Assembly (NCBI GenBank): GCA_016795505.1
Contig: JAEUHH010000105.1
Coordinates: 1-64,000 of the forward strand
Length of the DNA: 64,000 nt
Reading direction: 5' to 3'
Source of the DNA: Verrucomicrobiales bacterium
GTDB taxonomy: Bacteria; Verrucomicrobiota; Verrucomicrobiia; Verrucomicrobiales; DEV007
A program made the translations under genes and the position numbers. The notes beneath the pieces were generated by a model. It was not told the DNA's origin. It searched no databases and was given only the letters and a program-made list of their open reading frames with translations. This document shows positions 56,186-64,000 of the stretch, in pieces; the stretch's first letter is position 1; each line of letters opens with the position of its first letter.

Positions 56186-57619
56186 ATGACACCGATCGAA
56201 TCCCTGAAACAGGCGCTCGCCTTTTCCCCCGAAAACGTCCCCCTGATCCTGCTGCTGGGCCGCGCCTACCTCGATGGCTTTCACCTCGAAGAAGCGCGCG
56301 CCCACTTCGACCGCGCGCTGGCACTCGATCCGTCGAATGTCGATGCCCGCGTCGGGGTCGCCCAGATCCTCGATCTGAACGGACGGACCTCCGAGGCCAT
56401 CCTGCGCCTGGAGCAGGTCTGCGCCGAGGCGCCGAATTACGCCCCAGCCTGGCTGCTGCGATCAAAAATGGCGCTCAATGAAGGAGACGCCCGCGCCGCC
56501 CGCGCCCACTACGACCGCGCCGTCTCATTGCAGCCCGAAAGTGCCGACGAGGCCTTGTTGCGCCGCATCGAACAAGCTGGCGGCCGGCCCGCGTCCCACA
56601 CCGGTCCCGAATCGCACGCCCAGCCCCAGGCAGCCGGAGACTGGCAGGCGGGCGCCTATTTTGAGGCCGATCCCGACGATGACGACCTCGATTTTCCCTT
56701 CGACGATCCATTCGGCGACGGGTCGTCGCCCAACGATCTGGAGCTCGATATCGTGCAACGCACGGATGTGAAATTCGACCAGGTCGGGGGCATGGAGGCG
56801 GTCAAGGAGGACATCCGCATGAAGATCCTCTACCCGATGCAGAATGCTTCACTCTTCGCCGCGTATGGCAAGAAAGCGGGGGGCGGCGTGCTGCTCTACG
56901 GACCGCCCGGCTGCGGCAAGACGCTGATCGCCCGGGCCACCGCCGGCGAGATCGACGCGAAATTCATCAGTGTCGGCTTGCATCAGATCCTCGACATGTG
57001 GATCGGAAAATCGGAGGAAAAACTGCACCAGATCTTCGAATTCGCCCGGAAACACGCCCCCGCGGTGTTGTTTTTCGACGAAGTCGACGCCCTCGCCGCC
57101 GATCGCAAGGACATGCGCACCTCGGCCGGCCGCACGCTGATCAATCAGTTTCTCGCCGAACTGGACGGGAACATCGCCGAGAATGACGGCGTTCTCGTGC
57201 TCGGCGCCACCAATGCCCCGTGGCACCTCGACTCGGCTTTCCTGCGGCCCGGACGCTTCGACCGACTCATCTTCGTGCCCCCGCCGGACGCCCCCGCCCG
57301 CGCCCAGATCATCGAGATCATGGCCCGCGGAAAGCCCGTGGTCGGTCTGGACGCGCCGGCTTTGGCCAAAAAAATCGACGACTACTCGGGCGCGGACATC
57401 AAGGCCATGTTTGACCAGGCCATCGAGGCAGCGCTCACCGAGGCGATGAAGTCCGGCCAGATCGTGCCCGTGTCGCAGAAAATGCTGCTCCAGACCGCCA
57501 AACAGGTGAAGCCCAGCACCCGGAAATGGTTTGAGAGCGCGAAAAACTACGCCCTTTACGCCAACCAGAGCGGCTTCTATGACGATGTGCTGAACTATCT
57601 CGGCATCCGCAAACCCTGA
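56186..57619 (+). CDS. TPR-containing AAA+ ATPase
   Basis: A 477-residue protein. Residues 1-130 are TPR helices (ALAFSPENVPLILLLGRAYL, HFDRALALDPSNVDARVGVA, EAILRLEQVCAEAPNYAPAW). An acidic linker (DDDDLDFPFDDPFGDGSS) precedes a single AAA+ domain: Walker A LLYGPPGCGKTLIARATAGE (near residue 237), Walker B APAVLFFDEVDALAADRKDM, arginine finger region DSAFLRPGRFDRLIFVPPPD. It resembles the VPS4/spastin/FtsH-type meiotic-clade ATPase. A role in protein unfolding is likely, but the partner is unknown. A second TPR gene follows after 57 bases and is probably co-transcribed. Confidence 0.85.
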   Translation: MTPIESLKQALAFSPENVPLILLLGRAYLDGFHLEEARAHFDRALALDPSNVDARVGVAQILDLNGRTSEAILRLEQVCAEAPNYAPAWLLRSKMALNEGDARAARAHYDRAVSLQPESADEALLRRIEQAGGRPASHTGPESHAQPQAAGDWQAGAYFEADPDDDDLDFPFDDPFGDGSSPNDLELDIVQRTDVKFDQVGGMEAVKEDIRMKILYPMQNASLFAAYGKKAGGGVLLYGPPGCGKTLIARATAGEIDAKFISVGLHQILDMWIGKSEEKLHQIFEFARKHAPAVLFFDEVDALAADRKDMRTSAGRTLINQFLAELDGNIAENDGVLVLGATNAPWHLDSAFLRPGRFDRLIFVPPPDAPARAQIIEIMARGKPVVGLDAPALAKKIDDYSGADIKAMFDQAIEAALTEAMKSGQIVPVSQKMLLQTAKQVKPSTRKWFESAKNYALYANQSGFYDDVLNYLGIRKP

Positions 57620-57676
57620 CCGCCTTTCCCCCGCCGTCCCCTTGGAGCCGGCCTTCCGTCCCCCACCCCACTCCGC

Positions 57677-58951
57677 ATGAGTGATCTCATCGCCCGAGGC
57701 CGGCTGCTTCGTCAGCAGGGCCGCCATTCCGACGCGGAGGCCTGCCTGCGCCAGGCCATCGCGGCCGAGCCGGATGATGCCCTCGCCTTTACCGAACTCG
57801 CCCAGTGCCTGCTGGAACAGGACGGACGGCGCACCGAAGCCCTCGGCGCCATCGACCGGGCCATTTCCCTGGAGCCCGGCTACTCTCACCTCCACGCCCT
57901 GCGGTCGCAGATCCTGTCCCGCCTCGACCGCGACCGCGAAGCACTCGACGCCGCCGATGCCGCCATCGCCATGGACCCGGATCAGGGCTGGTATTTCGCC
58001 GTGAAAGCCGGCGCCCTGGCCGGTCTCGAGCGCTATGCCGAGGCCGAAGCCACCTGCCGTCAGGCCCTCGCTCTCGATGCCGATGACGATCTGGCTGCAA
58101 ATCTTCTCGCCCATCTGCTGAGGATACAGGGAAAAACCGCCGAGAGCCGGCTCGCCGCCGACCGCCTGCTGGCCGATGAACCAGAGAGTCCCTACGCGCA
58201 TTTCAACGCCGGCTGGACAGCCCTCCAGGGCGGCGACCATCGACGCGCCGAAAGCCACTTCCGCGAGGCACTCCGGCTCGACGCCGGCTTCGAGCCCGCC
58301 CGCGACGGGCTGCTGGAGTCGTTCCGCGCCCGATCCCCCCTTTATCGGGCTTATCTTTGGTGGAATTTCCAGATGCAGCGCTTTTCCACCCGCGCCCAGT
58401 GGGCCATCCTCATCGGCTTCGTTCTGGCGGTCAACTTCGGACGGCGGCTCCTCGAACTGCTCCACCCGCTCGCCGGCACCGCGCTCATCACCGTCTATGC
58501 CTGCCTCGTGCTGTGGTCATGGCTCGCACCCGGATTGGGGAATCTCCTCATCGCGGCCGACTCACAGGCCCGCCACGCTCTTCGGACCTCCGAGCGCCGG
58601 CTCGGCTTCGTGGCCGGCGGAGGCTTCATCCTCGGGCTGCTGCTCGTCGTGGTAAGCCTGATGTTGGATTTTCTACCCGGTTTACTGATCGGCGGAGCCC
58701 TCGCCCTCGGAGCGGTGCCGGCCCGCCTGTTCATTGGCAACGAATCACCCCGCGGCCGGGTGCTGTTCGGTTGCATCCTCGCATTCGTCTACCTCGTCGG
58801 ACTCGGCACTGCCATCGGCGAGGCCTTCCGCGGCGAGTCGGCGGAACTTTCCGGCAGGACGGATCAGTCGATCACCGCAGCCGTCATCGCCGTGGCCGCC
58901 TGCACCTGGCTCGGCAGCGTGCCGGCCCTCGTCCGCGAGCGTCCCCGGTGA
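57677..58951 (+). CDS. TPR-rich integral membrane protein
   Basis: A 424-residue protein with about six TPR repeats in the first 220 residues (QGRHSDAEACLRQAIAAEPD, DALAFTELAQCLLEQDGRRT, AEATCRQALALDADDDLAAN, HFREALRLDAGFEPARDGLL). Four to five membrane segments follow (WAILIGFVLAVNFGRRLLEL, GTALITVYACLVLWSWLAPG, GFVAGGGFILGLLLVVVSLM, VLFGCILAFVYLVGLGTAIG). A cytoplasmic TPR scaffold attached to the membrane is the likely topology. It may be a receptor for the AAA+ ATPase encoded just upstream. Confidence 0.78.
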   Translation: MSDLIARGRLLRQQGRHSDAEACLRQAIAAEPDDALAFTELAQCLLEQDGRRTEALGAIDRAISLEPGYSHLHALRSQILSRLDRDREALDAADAAIAMDPDQGWYFAVKAGALAGLERYAEAEATCRQALALDADDDLAANLLAHLLRIQGKTAESRLAADRLLADEPESPYAHFNAGWTALQGGDHRRAESHFREALRLDAGFEPARDGLLESFRARSPLYRAYLWWNFQMQRFSTRAQWAILIGFVLAVNFGRRLLELLHPLAGTALITVYACLVLWSWLAPGLGNLLIAADSQARHALRTSERRLGFVAGGGFILGLLLVVVSLMLDFLPGLLIGGALALGAVPARLFIGNESPRGRVLFGCILAFVYLVGLGTAIGEAFRGESAELSGRTDQSITAAVIAVAACTWLGSVPALVRERPR

Positions 58952-58972
58952 CCCAGCCTCTACCGAAACGAA

Positions 58973-60031
58973 TCAGCCGTGAATCCGCTCCGCCATCCAG
59001 GCGAGGCCGTGCCGGTTGTGGGCTTCCTCCTCCGCCAACACCGTCTCGACCGGCTTTCCACTCACCTGCGGCGGCGCCTCGCGGGGCGGATGCGCCTTCA
59101 CCCAGGCCATCGTGGTCTCCAGACGGCTCTCGCGGTGACCGGGGGAAAAAGTCGCCCAGTAGCCATCGGTCAGACACGGAATGCGCAGCGGATCGCGCGT
59201 CGCCATCTCCAGATTCACCACCACATCGGCTCTGGACCGCGTCAGCGCGGCCAGCACGCGCGGTAGATCGATCAGCCCCGTGCCCAGCGGCACCTCGCTG
59301 AGGAGAAAGCCGTCCGGAGCAGCCTGCACGGCCATGTCCTTCAGGTGGATGCTCCGCACCCGTGGCGCGAGCGCCTCGATCACGGCGTGGGGCTCCTCCA
59401 GCAGCGCGATGTTGTTGCCGGTGTCGACCAGTATCCCGATCCACTCACTCTCGATGCGTCCCAGCACATCGAGTAGCTCCTCGGTGGTGAAGTCCTTGTG
59501 ATTCTCCACCGCCAGCGTCATTCGGTGGCGGCTCAGCACCGGCTCTGCCAGCTTCAGTGACCGCTCCGCCCCGGCTTGGAACTGGAGAAAGTCCTCGCGT
59601 GTTTTGAACAGTTCATAGCGTCTCCCTCCGGTGAACACCGCCCGCGCGACCGATGCCCCCGCCTCGCGGGCCAGCCCCAGCGCAGCGTCGAAGGCCGCCA
59701 CATCGCCTTCCGACCGCGGCAGGGACACATCGGCTTCGAAATAGCCGCCATCCGTCTCCACCGCCGCCCGCAAGGCCCGCGCCGTCGTGGCATCCATCCC
59801 GCGAAGAGCCGCCTGAACGCCCTCCGCCCCCAGCGAGCGGCCGTAGCGATAAAAACCCGGCGTGTCGTGGAATTTCACCCCGTCATGGCCCGAGCCGACC
59901 GCTTTCCAATGCTGGTGACAGGAAAACCCGCAGATGCCCACGCGAGCCCGGGGGCTGCCCGCCGCCGCCAGGAGGTTTCGGACTCCGGCCAGAGCCGGCA
60001 GAGTGAATAGACAGGATCGACGACTCAACAT
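58973..60031 (-). CDS. Sugar phosphate isomerase/epimerase-like TIM-barrel protein, probably exported
   Basis: A 352-residue protein. The N-terminus from the ATG at 60031 (LSRRSCLFTLPALAGVRNLL) resembles a Tat signal. The AP-endonuclease-2/xylose-isomerase-like barrel shows the metal ligands in TLAVENHKDFTTEELLDVLG (Glu), ILVDTGNNIALLEEP (Asp), RSIHLKDMAV (His) and VVVNLEMATRD (Glu). Such proteins are abundant in Planctomycetes and Verrucomicrobia; the substrate is unknown. It is convergent with the TPR membrane gene. Confidence 0.82.
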   Translation of the reverse strand: MLSRRSCLFTLPALAGVRNLLAAAGSPRARVGICGFSCHQHWKAVGSGHDGVKFHDTPGFYRYGRSLGAEGVQAALRGMDATTARALRAAVETDGGYFEADVSLPRSEGDVAAFDAALGLAREAGASVARAVFTGGRRYELFKTREDFLQFQAGAERSLKLAEPVLSRHRMTLAVENHKDFTTEELLDVLGRIESEWIGILVDTGNNIALLEEPHAVIEALAPRVRSIHLKDMAVQAAPDGFLLSEVPLGTGLIDLPRVLAALTRSRADVVVNLEMATRDPLRIPCLTDGYWATFSPGHRESRLETTMAWVKAHPPREAPPQVSGKPVETVLAEEEAHNRHGLAWMAERIHG

Positions 60032-60231
60032 GATCCAGAGCATGAAACCTCACAGACCTGGGGGTCAAGTGCTTTGATCTTCCGCACACCGGGAACTCGT
60101 TCGCTCCTCGGTCCTGCGGCTCCTCAAGGCCGTTCAACCCATTTCGCTCGCAGTTGCGCTCGGAGGCATCGGCCACGCCGATCCTTGGCGGCACATGATA
60201 GTGGGAAGCTCGTCCAGCCGCTGACGCGAAA

Positions 60232-60612
60232 TCACTTCTCCGAATGCAGACCGATCATGTTTCCCTCCGGGTCGACCACCAGCGAGATGTAGCCCCACTG
60301 ACCGACCGAAAACTTCGGCCGCGCGATCTTTCCCCCCGCCGGAGCTACCTTCGCCTCCTCCACCGCACAATCCTCACAACTGAAATAGACCAATGTGCCA
60401 CCACCTCCGGGAGGACAACCCTCCAGTTTCACCAGCGCACCCGCGGCACCGGGGCCACCCTCCACCCAGGGAAAAGCCCACATCTCCAAGTCGCCGGCTT
60501 CCGGCACCGGAATCGGGTTCAGCGTCTTGCCAAAGACCGCCTCGTAAAACGCCTTCGCCCGCGCCATATCGGCGACATAGATCTCAAACCACCCGACCGG
60601 ATTATTGTTCAT
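60232..60612 (-). CDS. VOC-family (glyoxalase-fold) protein
   Basis: A 126-residue protein with the two-module vicinal-oxygen-chelate pattern: VGWFEIYVADMARAKAFYEA at the start, LEMWAFPWVEGGPGAAGALV in the middle and YISLVVDPEGNMIGLHSE at the end. It is of the YdcJ/PhnB-like group that often binds metals or antibiotics; no substrate can be named. The start at 60612 is chosen from the family N-terminus; an ATG at 60651 is in frame. Confidence 0.87.
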   Translation of the reverse strand: MNNNPVGWFEIYVADMARAKAFYEAVFGKTLNPIPVPEAGDLEMWAFPWVEGGPGAAGALVKLEGCPPGGGGTLVYFSCEDCAVEEAKVAPAGGKIARPKFSVGQWGYISLVVDPEGNMIGLHSEK

Positions 60613-61096
60613 GGGGCGATCCTGCCACGACCGACCCGCTTCGTCAATCATGCCGGCCCACCGGTTGAAGTGTCGAAATCGTCACCCGTTTCTCACCGGC
60701 TGCCGCATCTCCCTCTCAGCCCTGAGAGGGGCGTGCAGCCCGGCTGGCAAAGCGCAGGAAAAACCCCCATAAAACCTGCCAAACTTTAAAGCCAACCGGG
60801 CTGCACTGGTGTTGTTTCAACCCTCTGGTTGCCTGCGGGACGAATCCCGCAGACAGATCTCTTAAAAAGCATCCCCCGTGCCAGAATCCGCGCTTTTTGC
60901 CGGTGAATGGGGGAAAATTCGGCCTTTTCAGGCGCCCATACTCCGGACCACCGGTAGTCCGGTGATGCGACCTACAGAGCTTCAGGCAGTCGCCGCATCC
61001 CGGCCAAAATGCCATCTGGTTCGCCCTTCGTCGTCATTGCCCATTGCCTCGCCCCGCGTAACATGGTAGGCCCTCGCAGAGAGACCCGAGCCCCCG
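60613..61096. other. 484-base gap with a 16-base inverted repeat and a hairpin
   Basis: No gene is convincing. GTGCAGCCCGGCTGGC (60733-60748) and GCCAACCGGGCTGCAC (60791-60806) are inverted copies matching at 15 of 16 positions, 42 bases apart, with weaker pairing inside. Further on, CTGCGGGA (60833-60840) and TCCCGCAG (60845-60852) form a perfect eight-base hairpin with a four-base loop. The rest up to the dGTPase start shows nothing recognisable. Confidence 0.55.
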
Positions 61097-62386
61097 ATGC
61101 GCAACCACTTCTACGGCGACTTCGATACCGCCACCCGCCTGCCCGACGACCGGGCTCGCGGCGACAGCTCCGAATACCGCGGTCCTTTCCAGATCGACCG
61201 CGACCGCATCATCCACACGTCGGCCTTCCGCCGACTCCAGAGCAAGACCCAGGTCTTTGTCTCCGGCGAGTACGATTTTTATCGCACCCGCCTCACCCAC
61301 TCCATCGAAGTCGCCCAGATCGGCCGCAGCCTCTGCACCCGGCTCCGCGCCACCAGCCCGGACCTCGCCGCCGATCATTTCATCGACCCCGATCTGGTCG
61401 AAGCCGCCTGTCTCGCCCACGACATCGGTCACCCCCCATTCGGCCACACCGGAGAGCGCACCCTGCACCGGCTCATGAAGCCCTGGGGCGGCTTTGAGGG
61501 GAATGCCCAGACTCTCCGCCTCCTGACCCACACCATTTTCAACGAACGCGCCGGCATGAACCCCACCCGCGCCTTCATGGATGGTGTGTTGAAATACAAG
61601 ACCCTCTACCCCGAGCTTCAGGATCCCCCGAACCACTTCCTCTACGCCGATCAGTCTGACGCTCTGGGTTTCGTGCTCGGTGGCAGCGACTTTCCCGCCA
61701 GCCTGCCGCCCGGAGACACCCGCGATGCCCACCGTGCCATCGAGTGCCAGATCATGGACTGGGCCGATGACACCGCCTATTCCCTCAATGACATCGCCGA
61801 CGGCATCGGCGCCGGTTTCATCACCATCGCCCGCATCGAGCGCTGGGCCGAGGCGCGATCCCTGACCGACACCGAGACCGGACACCTCGACGGCCTGTTC
61901 AAAGCCATCCGGCGCGATCGGGTCGAGGCCCGCATGAACCGCCGCATCGGCGACTTCATCGCCGCCGCCAGCCTGGAGACCACCCCGGACGGCCATTTCC
62001 TCGCCGACCTCAGCCACCGCTACCGCCACCGTCTCGCCATCGACCCCGGCATCCATGCCGAGTGTCGGCTCTACAAGCGGCTCGCCTACGATCTCGTCTT
62101 CCGCTCCCACCAACTCCAGCAACTCGACCGGAAAGCCGACTACATCCTGACGCGGCTGTTCCAGGTCCTCGCCGACCTCTACATTGTGCCCGACCGACCC
62201 GGTTCCGACCATTTCCGCATCCTGCCCGACGATGTCGAAAGCCGCATCTTTACCGACGGTTTGACCCAGGCGGACCGCGCCCGGCTCGTCTGCGACGCCA
62301 TCGCCCGCATGACCGACAGCGCCGCCGCCCAGACTTACCGCCGCCTGTTCGACGCCGATTTTGGCTCGATCACCGACCTCGTTTAG
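61097..62386 (+). CDS. dgt: Deoxyguanosinetriphosphate triphosphohydrolase-like protein
   Basis: A 429-residue HD-domain enzyme. The N-terminus is DRDRIIHTSAFRRLQSKTQV and RTRLTHSIEVAQIGRSLC (first metal His); the HD pair is in CLAHDIGHPPFGHTGERTL; IMDWADDTAYSLNDIADGIG holds the later metal Asp. The enzyme cleaves dNTPs to deoxynucleosides and triphosphate and so controls dNTP levels. Size and motifs fit the dGTPase-like family of non-enteric bacteria. Confidence 0.93.
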   Translation: MRNHFYGDFDTATRLPDDRARGDSSEYRGPFQIDRDRIIHTSAFRRLQSKTQVFVSGEYDFYRTRLTHSIEVAQIGRSLCTRLRATSPDLAADHFIDPDLVEAACLAHDIGHPPFGHTGERTLHRLMKPWGGFEGNAQTLRLLTHTIFNERAGMNPTRAFMDGVLKYKTLYPELQDPPNHFLYADQSDALGFVLGGSDFPASLPPGDTRDAHRAIECQIMDWADDTAYSLNDIADGIGAGFITIARIERWAEARSLTDTETGHLDGLFKAIRRDRVEARMNRRIGDFIAAASLETTPDGHFLADLSHRYRHRLAIDPGIHAECRLYKRLAYDLVFRSHQLQQLDRKADYILTRLFQVLADLYIVPDRPGSDHFRILPDDVESRIFTDGLTQADRARLVCDAIARMTDSAAAQTYRRLFDADFGSITDLV

Positions 62387-62405
62387 TGCTACGCTACCCG
62401 TGGCC

Positions 62406-62753
62406 ATGAAGACCAAAGCGCTTGTGGGCATCGCCAGTCTGATCTGCCTCCTCTGCGGCATCGTCGTGGGGGCTTTTTTCCTCGGATTCCGTCTTCAGGA
62501 GCGCCTCCTGATGAAATCCGATCGGAATCCCCTGAGGCTCGAGTTGCAAATTGCCACCCTCGAAGTCGAGAACCAAGCCCTCACCACCCAGATCGCCGAA
62601 TTACAGAAGCAAGTCGAAGCCGGCGTCAAAGGCCAGACCGAGCGCGCCGCCCAAATTGCCACCCTGGAGGCCCAGGTCCGCGACGCCAAAGCCGAGATCG
62701 AGTCGCTGCGCTCCAAAAACACCCAGGCTCAGCCACCCAAGGGCGAAAACTGA
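62406..62753 (+). CDS. Small membrane-anchored coiled-coil protein
   Basis: A 115-residue protein. A membrane segment occupies residues 6-24 (LVGIASLICLLCGIVVGAFF), followed by heptad-like helix (LQIATLEVENQALTTQIAEL, QIATLEAQVRDAKAEIESLR) and a short polar tail. No family is recognised; it looks like a structural or division-associated membrane coiled coil. Start at 62406 was chosen because it places the membrane segment at the N-terminus. It is 19 bases after dgt and probably in one transcript. Confidence 0.68.
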   Translation: MKTKALVGIASLICLLCGIVVGAFFLGFRLQERLLMKSDRNPLRLELQIATLEVENQALTTQIAELQKQVEAGVKGQTERAAQIATLEAQVRDAKAEIESLRSKNTQAQPPKGEN

Positions 62754-62772
62754 ACCGTCAACGGCACCCGCC

Positions 62773-63753
62773 TCACAGATGGGCGGCAAATTCCTCGATC
62801 GACCCGCATCGGATGGCAGCCCGGTGGAGTTCCCGAAGCTTTTCCTCGTCCGAGATCCCCAGCACCGCCTCGCGAAGCCCGTCCGCCAGCTCATCGAACC
62901 GGATCGCTAAAGCCTCCAGCACATCCTCCTGACGCCCCCTCAACAAGCCTTCCTGACGGCCTTCCTTACGGCCCTCCTGCCGACCATCCTGATAGTAACG
63001 TTGCGCGAGCGTCATGGCATTCGTTCGAGTTTCCGGATCACGAATCTCCTTCAGCCTAGTTTCGAAAGACTCCCTGTCAAGATCAGCTCCCAGAATGAAG
63101 CGCAGAACCAACTGGAAAATTTCCCGCGGAACCTTCAGGATCAACTCCTCATCCCAAACCACCTCGTCGAGCAATCTTCCCAGCCGCTCGGCTTTCATCG
63201 CCCGCAAGACCAGGACACCCGCCGCCGTTCCCGGTATCGACTCGAACGTCATCCCGGCCAGTTGGAGGTCGTGATAGGTGAAATCCGGAACGAACGGCAT
63301 GATCTCCTCCCGTATCGATGGCGGAATCTCCAGCAGATCGGAAAGCCGCACCGGCAGATCCCACAACTCGGCATTCTGGGAGATCACCACAGGCAGGACC
63401 GGGGGAAGCCGATCGGTGCCGGAATGCCTCTCTCCATGCGCCTCCCAAATGCGGGTCATGTAGCGAAGCAAACGGAGCGGCAATCGCCTGTCCGGAGTGC
63501 TTTGATGCTCAAACAAGACATACAGATAGCTCTCCCGACCGGCCACTGGCGCCGAAAAGAGCAGATCCGTGTGAGACCGCCGATACTGCGAATCGACAAA
63601 CGAACCCGGCAATGGGCTCAACCGCGACCAGTCGATCGCCTCCACCAGAGCCGCCGGCAGCCTTGCCTGAAGAAGCGCCGCCGTATTCGCCGACACCCTG
63701 AACGTGGCCGTGAAAAGCTTGTCATTTGGCTGATGAATATCCTCGTCAGGCAT
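62773..63753 (-). CDS. Rpn-family PD-(D/E)XK nuclease (YhgA-like)
   Basis: A 326-residue protein. The nuclease core is in the first 120 residues: HTDLLFSAPVAGRESYLYVL with the Asp and then FEHQSTPDRRLPLRLLRYM (Glu-x-Gln). A long helical part and a basic repeat GRQEGRKEGRQEGLLRGRQE (near residue 265) follow, typical of the family, then a C-terminal helical domain. Rpn proteins promote DNA cleavage and recombination and are often annotated as transposase-like; no terminal repeats or target duplication were seen. It is convergent with the coiled-coil gene. Confidence 0.85.
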   Translation of the reverse strand: MPDEDIHQPNDKLFTATFRVSANTAALLQARLPAALVEAIDWSRLSPLPGSFVDSQYRRSHTDLLFSAPVAGRESYLYVLFEHQSTPDRRLPLRLLRYMTRIWEAHGERHSGTDRLPPVLPVVISQNAELWDLPVRLSDLLEIPPSIREEIMPFVPDFTYHDLQLAGMTFESIPGTAAGVLVLRAMKAERLGRLLDEVVWDEELILKVPREIFQLVLRFILGADLDRESFETRLKEIRDPETRTNAMTLAQRYYQDGRQEGRKEGRQEGLLRGRQEDVLEALAIRFDELADGLREAVLGISDEEKLRELHRAAIRCGSIEEFAAHL

Positions 63754-63874
63754 TGCTCCGCATCATCGTGAAATGCCGCCCGAAGTCAATCCTGCGGACA
63801 TCGCCACTTGGGCAATGAGCAAGAGGCATGCAGGTCAATCAGCGGCCCTCGCGCACCCCCCAGCCTGTCGGGCC

Positions 63875-63925
63875 TTTCCGATCAAACAGGGTCTCATCTC
63901 CGATCAAACAGGGTCTCATCGGAAC
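63875..63925. repeat. Palindromic repeat at the right edge
   Basis: TTTCCGATCAAACAGGGTCT, CATCTCCGATCAAACAGGGT and CTCATCGGAAC. It lies five bases beyond the stop (63931-63933, minus strand) of a gene leaving the window. The plus frame reads FPIKQGLISDQTGSHR. Confidence 0.85.
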
Positions 63926-63930
63926 CCCCG

Positions 63931-64000
63931 TCACGCGCCCAAGCCCCGACCCGTCGCGAGATAGCCGCGCACGTAGTCGGCCACGGCATCGCGCAGGGAC
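63931..64000 (-). CDS. C-terminal end of an unidentified gene
   Basis: Reading the minus strand from the right edge gives SLRDAVADYVRGYLATGRGL and GA, then a TGA at 63933-63931. The helical SLRDAVADYV pattern resembles the end of some NAD-dependent epimerases, but only 22 codons are visible, so the family is not assigned. Support comes from an in-frame stop followed directly by the palindromic repeat, as at three other genes in the window. Confidence 0.35.
   Translation of the reverse strand, partial: SLRDAVADYVRGYLATGRGLGA

Noticed and set aside
62773-63753. Rpn-family gene as part of an insertion sequence
   Set aside because: No terminal inverted repeats or target duplications are seen around it.
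63773-63964. Short plus-strand frame across the right-hand repeat
   Set aside because: It consists largely of the palindromic repeat (PIKQGLISDQTG) and lacks family features; the likely gene is on the minus strand.

Overview
The window is GC-rich, densely coded DNA from a member of the Verrucomicrobiota. The evidence is paired DUF1549/DUF1553 (PSD1) and DUF1501 genes, an ECF sigma factor with a FecR-like partner beside a DUF4838 gene, and a lexA gene preceded by TGTTC-N4-GAACA, the verrucomicrobial LexA motif. Most of the window reads as chromosomal core and near-core genes. No phage, insertion sequence, CRISPR array, rRNA or tRNA was seen.

Layout. 1-5324: ECF sigma / anti-sigma-like / DUF4838 operon (minus), then a Tat-type FAD oxidoreductase divergent from a LacI-type regulator. 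5398-6496: an intact RHH/PIN toxin-antitoxin pair followed by the wreck of a second one. 6516-11037: SGNH hydrolase, a large AsmA-like membrane protein and a NagB-like deaminase. 11182-12732: nrdR with candidate NrdR boxes, an unknown gene, a HIT protein. 12872-19912: a tight six-gene operon: ATP-grasp ligase, polysaccharide deacetylase, fumarate-reductase-like flavoprotein, argininosuccinate-lyase-like enzyme, ComA-type phosphosulfolactate synthase, acyltransferase 3. 19909-21212: an ECF sigma gene and a TetR gene with matching operators. 21428-30438: an orphan DNA methyltransferase and PSD1/DUF1501 genes. 30779-41942: lexA, TPR protein, D,D-carboxypeptidase, queE, HD protein, peroxiredoxin, DoxX-like protein, pterin dehydratase, cysK, a Pro/Ala-repeat TPR protein, a YkgJ-like protein, DUF1501. 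42135-50708: pyrG, kdsB, phoH, SpoU methylase, infA with a tail, a deacetylase lipoprotein, yjbQ, a phosphoesterase. 50711-58951: aldo/keto reductase, dnaG-rpoD, AAA+ ATPase, TPR membrane protein. 58973-64000: TIM-barrel and VOC proteins, dGTPase, Rpn-type nuclease, the end of one more gene.

Two things stand out. First, the operon around the ComA homologue looks like an undescribed sulfonate pathway: PEP plus sulfite to phosphosulfolactate (ComA), elimination to sulfoacrylate (the lyase, which lacks argininosuccinate-binding motifs), and reduction to 3-sulfopropionate (the flavoprotein, which keeps fumarate-reductase catalytic residues; sulfoacrylate is the sulfonate analogue of fumarate). 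The ATP-grasp, deacetylase and acyltransferase suggest attachment to an amine on a glycan. Second, a palindromic repeat of about 40-70 bp occurs at seven loci. Four copies sit directly after stop codons, and two lie in frame inside coding genes (the flavoprotein and dnaG), adding the same peptide core, QGMIGDxTLS. This resembles the behaviour of Rickettsia palindromic elements.
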